Source: Nemertoderma westbladi | Taxonomy: Eukaryota > Xenacoelomorpha > Nemertodermatida > Nemertodermatidae | Assembly: GCA_032718475.1 (NCBI GenBank) | Contig: JAUCBJ010004655.1 | Coordinates: 1-64,000, forward strand | Length of the DNA: 64,000 bases | Direction: 5' to 3' | In this document: positions 52,001 through 61,000 of the stretch, one piece after another | How positions within the stretch are numbered: position 1 is the first letter of the stretch | Layout of the letters: every line of letters starts with the position of its first letter | The notes under the pieces: generated by a model | Told to the model about the DNA's origin: nothing | What the model saw: only the letters and a program-made list of their open reading frames with translations | Database searches by the model: none | Program-made: the position numbers and the translations under genes

Positions 52001-55000
52001 AACTGTTGATGACTGTTGTGTTGTAGATGATCTCCATATACAATACATTGAAAAATATATCGTAGTAAGTAGATGCTCTTTATTCATACTGTACCATGAC
52101 CACGGTAGACTCCAACTCGATACATTCCTATAGATTGTAGATACTCCGCGTACACTGAGTGGTTGCCATGCAGTGTAACCTGTGGGGTAGGCGAAGAGAT
52201 CCGCACGAGAGCCATAAAGGCGCATCATGTTGGAGGAGGGACACCCTGCGATCTGGATAGTCTAGTCGAATCCCGTCCATGCGTTCAACCGGTCTGTCCA
52301 GAATGTAAGTTGTTTGGTTTATGTTATGAACAGTTTACGTCCCTATACAACAATACTATACAGTATGTTATTTATATAGCACAATATATTAATTTTATCC
52401 CCGTACCCTTAATAATAATTTGAACAACTTCTAAGTACAGTTTCATTATCGAAAGTTTTTTTTGTAAATTACGATTTGATTACAATAATTATTATAAATA
52501 TATTTAAAACAATAATTTATTAAGTTTAAGATATAAAATAAATAACAATTACTGTAGGCCAAGTTCAAGCAAACAATCAACAGATCCGACGAAATACTGT
52601 ATTGTCAGTTAGAAGGCGCTATATACGGTACACTATACGGTACCCCCCGGGATATAGTGTGTATCAGTGATATGGATGTGAACGAAGAACACAACACCCC
52701 CCCCCCCCTTATCCCCAAATTTGTTAGCAATTTGGAAACAGATAGTTTCACCTCTCTCCACCTTATAGTAGGGTGAGCAGAATCTTTATTTTTGCTTTCA
52801 ATCTTTAGCTACAAATGTTTGAAAAGGTGTCTCGATATTGTGCACCGATATTGCATCAGTTACACCGCAGTTCGATTATTCTTTGTTGATACAGATGGAA
52901 AACAGGCCCCATGCGGAGGCGCGATGATTCCAAATATGTAGAATTTGGTAGGGAAATAGGCCAAACAGTACGGTAGCTTGTTATGGGGCGTTCTAATGTA
53001 ATGTTGGACATTTTGCACCCCCTGGAAACGGTTTATTTGAGTTAATAATTTATCCACATTCTGTTTCTCTTACCTGGGCAACAGGTGCCATACCTAGGCC
53101 ATGTACTGTATACTAATACTAGTACTGTACGTAGCTGTTTTCACACAATTAACTAGAATTATTATGTGTATATATTTATTAGAATAAACTAGCCTCGCAC
53201 AGATGAGAAACCATGTAATTTTTGAACGCTCATATCTCAGATATTTCGCAACGAAATTCAGGATCCATATTTGGAATCCATGGCACGATTTGCAACGTCA
53301 TCTTTCCATCGGTACCAGCGAATCAATATACGATTAAAGGGTGGATGCACCTGCAGTTTCACTGAAGCAATATCGACTTCGACGGTGACGGATACACCTT
53401 TTTCAAACGTTTGTAATCAAAGATTAAAACCAAAATAACAATTCTGACTCGCCCAGGATGGAGGTCAAACTAACTCCGTTCAAAATCAATGCAATTTAAT
53501 TAGATTTTAAGGGAAATTGGGAGGGGGGGGGGGGGGGGGGGGGGGGTGGATGGGTGGTATGGTGGTGTGTGTCCATCTCACTGAATTATGATACAGAGAT
53601 ATGATTCATGATAATTAATTAACAAGGTAGGACTGGTAAGTCATTTGATAAAATTATCAATTTGTGAACTCATTTTAACTAAAATATCTATATTTGTAGG
53701 GCCTACTGTACTAACTATTTAAAACCCATTTATTTTCCCAGCCGTTTGCGCCGATGAAGTTTGTGGAGTGGGTGAGGAGTGCGTCGTTGGGGCGGGTGGA
53801 GTAGCGAGCTGTGAGTGTCTGTCTTGCGGCGGCGTTCCAAACGAAACCAGTGTGCGGAACCGATGGGAACAATTACCCCAATCAGTGCCATCTATGGCGT
53901 CACGCCTGTCGGTCGAACAACGTCGATATCAAAGTACTGAAGGATGGCAACTGCGATGATGGTTCGTAGTAATGAATTACTAACTTAATTACGTTACTAC
54001 TTACTAGTTGATTACAATTACGGCGTTCTAGAACTACTATTAGTTCTAGAACGCCTTGATTACAATGATATACAGTAAAGTGGTGGTGTTCCTGTAGGTG
54101 TACATGAATTTCGATTGGTAACTTCCAGGTGGGAGATTCATTGCGTTGTACGAATCGCCAAGGAGAATCTATATTTTATCTGTTTAGGTCAGAAAAGTGT
54201 TTTATCTTCACACTATACAGTTAATTATACAGTATACAGTGATACGGTATAATACATAATAATATAAAAAAACAGCCAATTTCTCGTAAAACCTCCAGTG
54301 CATCTCGTGACAAATTAACCAGAAATTAATTTGAGAATCTACAGAACTGGCAGTTTTCTGTCATTAATTAACTGGCGGTTATATATCCTTTGATGAAGGG
54401 TATACAATATTTTAGTTAATTTATACTGGTGGACCAATTTGAAAAAGGGCACTTTTTATATATATGGATATTTTATTTAGAAATTAAAATATAGCCAATT
54501 AAAAAATTAACAGTTAATTAATATATTAACTGCCGGTAATTAAAATAGTAAAATAGATTAGCCGCAAAACTATACTATTGTAAGGAATATTATTAACAAC
54601 ACAGTTACAATACTAATTAATACAATTGAGTAATACGGCCATAACGCAAACCACAGAAAAATAATAATATATTGCATTGTTGTGTAATCATTATTAGAAG
54701 GAAGTATGCGCTCCCTGGGAGGATTGGGTGTCGTTAGTTCTAAACCGGATACGTCATTAGTTATAATCAAAGCATCAGTAGTTCTAATTGTGAAAGTCTT
54801 TGTTCCAATTGATTAGCACACAAAATTTAAATATTAATCCCCCCTCCCCCTCCTCCGCCTGTTCCTTCTTAATTCCCAATTAAAAATCACTTCCCAAGAC
54901 ATTTAAGGTGTGTGTACCCCCACCCCCCCCCCCCCCCCCCCCCCATGAACACTATTTTCAATGAAACAAATTTTCTTCGAATTACGGGGTGAGCTCCACA

Positions 55001-58000
55001 AAAGTCTGTGGTCTGGTTGGTTAATCATTTCTGGCACGAAAGAAGCACATCACATCACTTATAATAAGTTTTAAGTGTATCCCACCCAACTGCTGCGAAG
55101 ATGCGAAGACGGTTGTAGGAGTTGCGACCACAAGCGGTTTACTCTCGCAACTGAAAGATATGAGTATGAGAACCCTCCAGGAGAAATACCGGTTTGGTCG
55201 TCGCCCGGGTCAACAAGGACCGCGTCCCTCAGTGGTACACAAGGCTGGGGTCGATAAATTGGCTACTGGAACAGAAGACAGAAGAACCAACCTGTTGAAA
55301 TGTAAAAAGACACTAAAGATTGCTACAATGAACGCACGCACGCTGAAAGCACATAGCAAACAGGGTAACATGGTCGCTCTGGCAATGGAATATAACATCG
55401 ACATCATCTGCATCCAAGAACATCGGATTTGCCATGAAGACACTGCCATGAAGTACAATGACATTGGAAATGGACGGACGTTAGTAAAAAGCTCAGCAGT
55501 AAGAAACTCGACCAATGCATCAATTGGTGGAGTAGGAATTCTGCTAAGTCCATTTGCACTTAAGACCCTATACAACAACGAATCTATAAATTCAGGGTTA
55601 TGATCGCAACATTTGATGGGAATCCCAAGACAACAGTTATATGTTGCTACAGTCCAACTAATGCCTCAGAGCCAGAACAAGCAGCAAGTTTTATGAAGAT
55701 CTGGCTGAACTTATAAAAGACATTCCGAAACACAATGTTAAAGTCATTGCTGGTGACCTGAATGCGCAAATTGGCCCAGAAGACATAAAGGGTTACACCT
55801 ATAACACCAGTTCTAACAGAAATGGGTACTTACTTTTATACCTAATGGAAGAATGTGAATTGATACCAAGAAACAACACATTCGAAAAGAGTAAGGGGAA
55901 GCTATGGACCTTTCAATACCCTAATGGAAACAAAGCACAACTGGATTACATCCTTATAAACAAAAAGTGGAGAAACAGCATGATCAACTGCGAGGCATAC
56001 AGCTCGTTCAACCTAATTGGTTCGGACCACAGAATTGTGACTGCAGATACCAGACTCAGATTGAGAGCCAGCAATCCCAGGACAAAATGACTGGGAGAAA
56101 CTCAGAACTGACAATGCAGTAAAGGATGCTTACACAGTAGAAGTTAAAAACCGCTTTGAAGCACTTCAGTCAATGGATGAAGACCAGTCCACCGATTCAA
56201 TATACCAGAATATAATAACAGCCCACAAGGAATCAGCTAAGAGGCATATCCCCCAGAAACCCAAACGAAAACAGTATGTGCCATGGCAAAACTCTGAGGT
56301 TACTTGTAAGACAGAAGATCTCAAGATAGCCTACAAAGTAAAAACCGAACAACCAACAACCGAAAACATTAACAAGGTTGAGAAAGCTAAGGACGATCTT
56401 AAATTGTCCTACAACATCAACCAGGAAAAGTACATACAGGATAAAATTGAAGCAATTACAACTGCTCACATACAGCAACAATCAAGACTTATCTGGCACA
56501 CTGTAAATTAGGTATCTGGTCGGAAAAGTTGTGCAAAGGGGCGCCTCAAAGCCGATAGTCCTGAAGAACGTGTTGGGAAGTGGAAAAATCACTTCAGCAA
56601 CTTGCTTTGGCAGACACCAAACATCGAGGTCAGCCCTACAAGGAAAATATATGACAAGACACTACCTATAGAAACAGGGGACTTCACAAATGCCGAACTC
56701 CAAAGAAACATTAAAAGCATGTCCAATAATAAAGCAAGTGGATTAGATGATATCCCAGCGGAGGTATGGAAAACCGGAGTGCTAAACAGACCATTATTGA
56801 ATGTGATGTGGTCATGGATAGAGAGTAGCAAAAAGGACAAAGAAGTTAGGAAAGCAAAGGCTTGGATAGCTCTATCAAAAATGTATACCATCTGGAAATC
56901 AGATCTCTCCAGGCACCTGAAGACTAAGTTCTTTCGAGCCACAGTGGAAAGTGTATTTTTATTTGGGGGTGAGACCTGCACACTGACTAAATCACTTGAA
57001 CAACGAATTGATGGTTGCTACACAAGACTACAAAGGGCAGCCCTAAACATCAGCTGGAGACAACACATGACAAACGCCGAGCTTCATGGTACAAGCCACC
57101 TGTATCAACCACCCTCCGTGAACGCAGATTAAGATTCAGTGGGCACTGCTGGCGAAGTAAAGACGAGGTCATACCAGATCTACTTTTCTGGCAACCAACT
57201 CATGGAAAGCGTAGTCGTGGACGACCGGCATTAACATATATAGATCAACTTGAAAGGGATACTGAACTTGGGAGAAACGAAATTGCGACAACTATGGAGA
57301 ATCGGGAAGCCTGGAAGGATATCATTTCCACTGTCCGAGTTCGCTCGACCTAGTAGTAGTTGGAGAATCGGGAAGTTTGGAAGGATCTCATTTCCACTGT
57401 CCGAGTTCGCTCGACCTAGTAGTAGTAGTAGTAGTACAGTAGTATCCCATCCACGTATACAGTAACCACAATAAATTACCTCTTGCTATAATTTTTAGAC
57501 ATAAAAACTTAGCGATTTCTGGCATTGTCTTTAGAACGACTGACGCCCTGATTAGAACAACTGACGTTTGCTTTAGAACTAAAATACCTTTTCAGTTAGA
57601 ACTAAAGTCAATTGGAACTAATGACGTTTGCTATTAGACCAAGTGACGTTTGGGTTTAGTACTAAAGTCCATTGGAACTAAAGTACGTAGAACTAATAAC
57701 GGGATACCACTAGGATACGCAAGTCGTCGAGTCAGACAAACCAATAGAATCAATCATGGGATATAATGGTAGATAATACTGTAGTTCCAAGCCCCAGGTG
57801 ATTCGGGCGATGTGGTTGTAAAATTTGTAGTCATTTCGCTTCTTACAGGGCTCTACTGGAGTACCTGAAAGGTCTCAATTCTCCAAATGTGTTATTGTAT
57901 TATTCCAGGGGATGGAGGCTCTGAGCCAATCGAATGCGTCCGATTACGTCACGTTGGGCACCATAGTAACGAGGCAGGATGCAGGACATCGAACACTCGT

Positions 58001-61000
58001 GATTGGGGAGTTTGTAGAGGAGGATGTGGCGATATGCAGGATGAGTGCTGTCTACCGTCTGAAGTAGAAACTGTTACAGTACAGTTAGCCTGCCCAGATG
58101 GGTCGACTCAATCAACAGATATCGATGTAAGTTAACTTTTATTTTATTAATTACAATGACTTATAACGAACCTGTCTTTAGACTGGGTAGTTTTTGTCTA
58201 AAGCTGAGGCCGGCAAAAACACGATGGATATATTTACCTATATCACTATATATGTCACTATATCACTCACTATGTATGTTCACCAAATGGCTTGAAACCA
58301 CTTGCATGCATTGTAAAATTGTAAACGCAAGTATTTATCAATTGTTGTCTAGTTGTTGAATAAAAAAGTTGGGAACGATTCGAAGTGCGATATTCGAAAT
58401 ATTTGCATATTTTCAACATTATTGAACGCGAAATTAAATACCCACAACTCCCTTGCTTGAAATGTTTTTCAGGTGATTGATATTTAGCAATTATTATGAG
58501 GTTACTTACTACTGAAATCTGACAGAATGCCAAACGTATTATTATAGTTCTATCTCTATTCAGCCAGTTAGTGTAATGTCAAGCAGTACATAATTTATAT
58601 ATCGTATGTATCTATAGGGCCTAATTGTCATCGTTATAATACTGTCATCAACTTAGGCTAAGCTCAATTGTAATGCAAAGGCTTAGTAGGTTTTGTATAT
58701 CTGGGACGTTTACAACAGCTGTCGATTAAACTAACAAAACCATAAAACTGAACCAGGGTGGCTGCCAGCCGGGTACCAACGGCTGTTGGGTAGACTTAAG
58801 GGAACATTTCACAAACTTTCATAGGATGCTTGTACATGTACATTATATTGGTTGCTCCGATGTTTTTATTAGGCTAACTGAGAATGTATCAGGTATAAAT
58901 ACTGTAATTATAGTGTTCTTTATTTTATTTATCTAATACAGAAAGACCCCTCCTCAGAATAAACTGCTCTTTGGGACCGTTTCCCAGGTTACGGATATGG
59001 ATATCATTTCATACATCGCAGTAATTGTGATTATGATTTGTTTGCCTAGGCGAATGTGTATTACATTAGATGGGAGGCAGTTTTTTGGTTGATGCAAGTC
59101 ATTCTTGGTTTGCATCTTCCAATCCCATCTGTTTCTTGGAGTCTGTGTAAGACAGGTTCGTTTAAAGCCATCTTGATGGCGTTCTAGTTTACTGATGTAC
59201 TATAGTAAGCCCTAGCCTACCAGAGGTATATGACATTATGTATATGGCCATGTGTTTAAATGTTCCTATTAAATAGGGAAATATGCTGCAATTTTGGCAG
59301 AGATTGACAGGCTGATTATTAAGGTTATAAACTATATATTAAGGTTAAATATCGCTTATTGAAGATTGAGGTAACAGTGGTTCCAGTTGGAAATCTTAAT
59401 TTAAAATCAAGAAAAGCAATATTAACGAAAAATAAATAAACCCATGGTAAGTTTCGATATATTACAAAATAATCACCTTCAGCCAATTTAAAGTTTAAAA
59501 CTCAAAATTTAAAACATCAGTATAAAATACACATAAGCCTAACGTGTTTTATTTCTGATGTTTTCAATTTTGAGTTTGTGTTTTAAACTTTAACTTGGCT
59601 GAAGATGATTATTTTGTAATATATCGAAACGTACAGTACCATGGGTTTATTTATTTTTTCGTCAATATTGATTTTCTTGATTAAAATAAGATTAAAGTAA
59701 TATGTTAAATAAAATAAATGAAAAAAAAAAATCAATTAAGTATTAAAATTATTACTTTATTACATATTATTATTTCTTTAAGAACTAAAGGGACGTTAAG
59801 CACCATATTTTGGAGGAATTGTGCATTTTGTGATAAAAGCACCAAAACTTACCCAAAGATAGTCCATATATGGTGCTGATGTCTTGATAGAGAACCACCT
59901 CTGAATACCATTGGTACCCTTTTATCATGGTAACAAAGTCCACTTACCTTAGTAACGGGTGATTGGCTGAATTAATGTTCCCCGAAATTGGTCAAGTTAC
60001 TCTTTGATATGGATCTAGGACACTTCCCCCCCAGTTAAAGTGTTAAAATTAATCTGGGTGCACCAAAGCAACTAACAAAAGTTAAAAATGGTTACAGGAC
60101 AAGTTGTATCTAGTCAAGTTTTTTCAAAATTATAAAAGAAACATTTTTATAGTCAAATTTTGTTTGTTTTTCTTTTAATTAGGGGCTGCCGCCCCCAAAC
60201 CCCCGCTCCTTTGGTTGGGGGCTGCCGTCCCCAAATCCCGGCATTCCCTGTGTGCCCGTGGTGGAAAACTTTGAAACCATTTTGAAATAAATCAATTCAT
60301 GTTTGTATCATCAGATAATAAATTGACTAAGCCTAAAGTAGGAGCCGTATTGAATGTTAACCAAATTAATATATAAATTACTACAATATTATATAATTCG
60401 ACAAAATCCTATTAAAAATATTGCAAGTAACCAGGAAATTTAATTAATTTATCAATATGTAATGCTGAACACAGAATACAGGTCGACGCATGTCGATTTT
60501 ACCCTGGAGAAGTATAATTTTGATTGCAACAATAATATTCATCCCCATCTGCTACAATTTGAAGAAGACTATTACATAATAATACCTATAATTAAAACAA
60601 TTAATTATTATTATTATATATTTAATAAAAACTGTATATCATTCGGGGGATGGAATTTATAGGTCATCTAATTAATTGTTTAAAGATTAGCAAACAATAC
60701 AATGTAAATTACATTGATAAAATCCATAAATAAAACTTGGATATAAAATGTAAAATCGGGATGCAAAAGATCACTTTCTGAGCTAAGAAAGGAAAATTGG
60801 ATACAACTTGTCTGGATACAAGCGGTCCGTTTACCTTACAAAATGAAAAATAAGAATGTGCGAAGTCGGGGGGAAGTGTCCGGGGGGGGGAAGTGTCTGG
60901 GGGGGAAGTGTCCGGACACCTTTGATATACTGTATAGCGAAGTATTTAATCTCAAAGTGACCGAATATTCAAAGAATAGCCATAATAACCTCTACCTCTA

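Noticed and set aside
59570-59640. Hammerhead-ribozyme-like core (CTGAAGA ... CGAAAC) in the foldback element
   Set aside because: The stem between the two core boxes pairs poorly and stems I and III are not evident.
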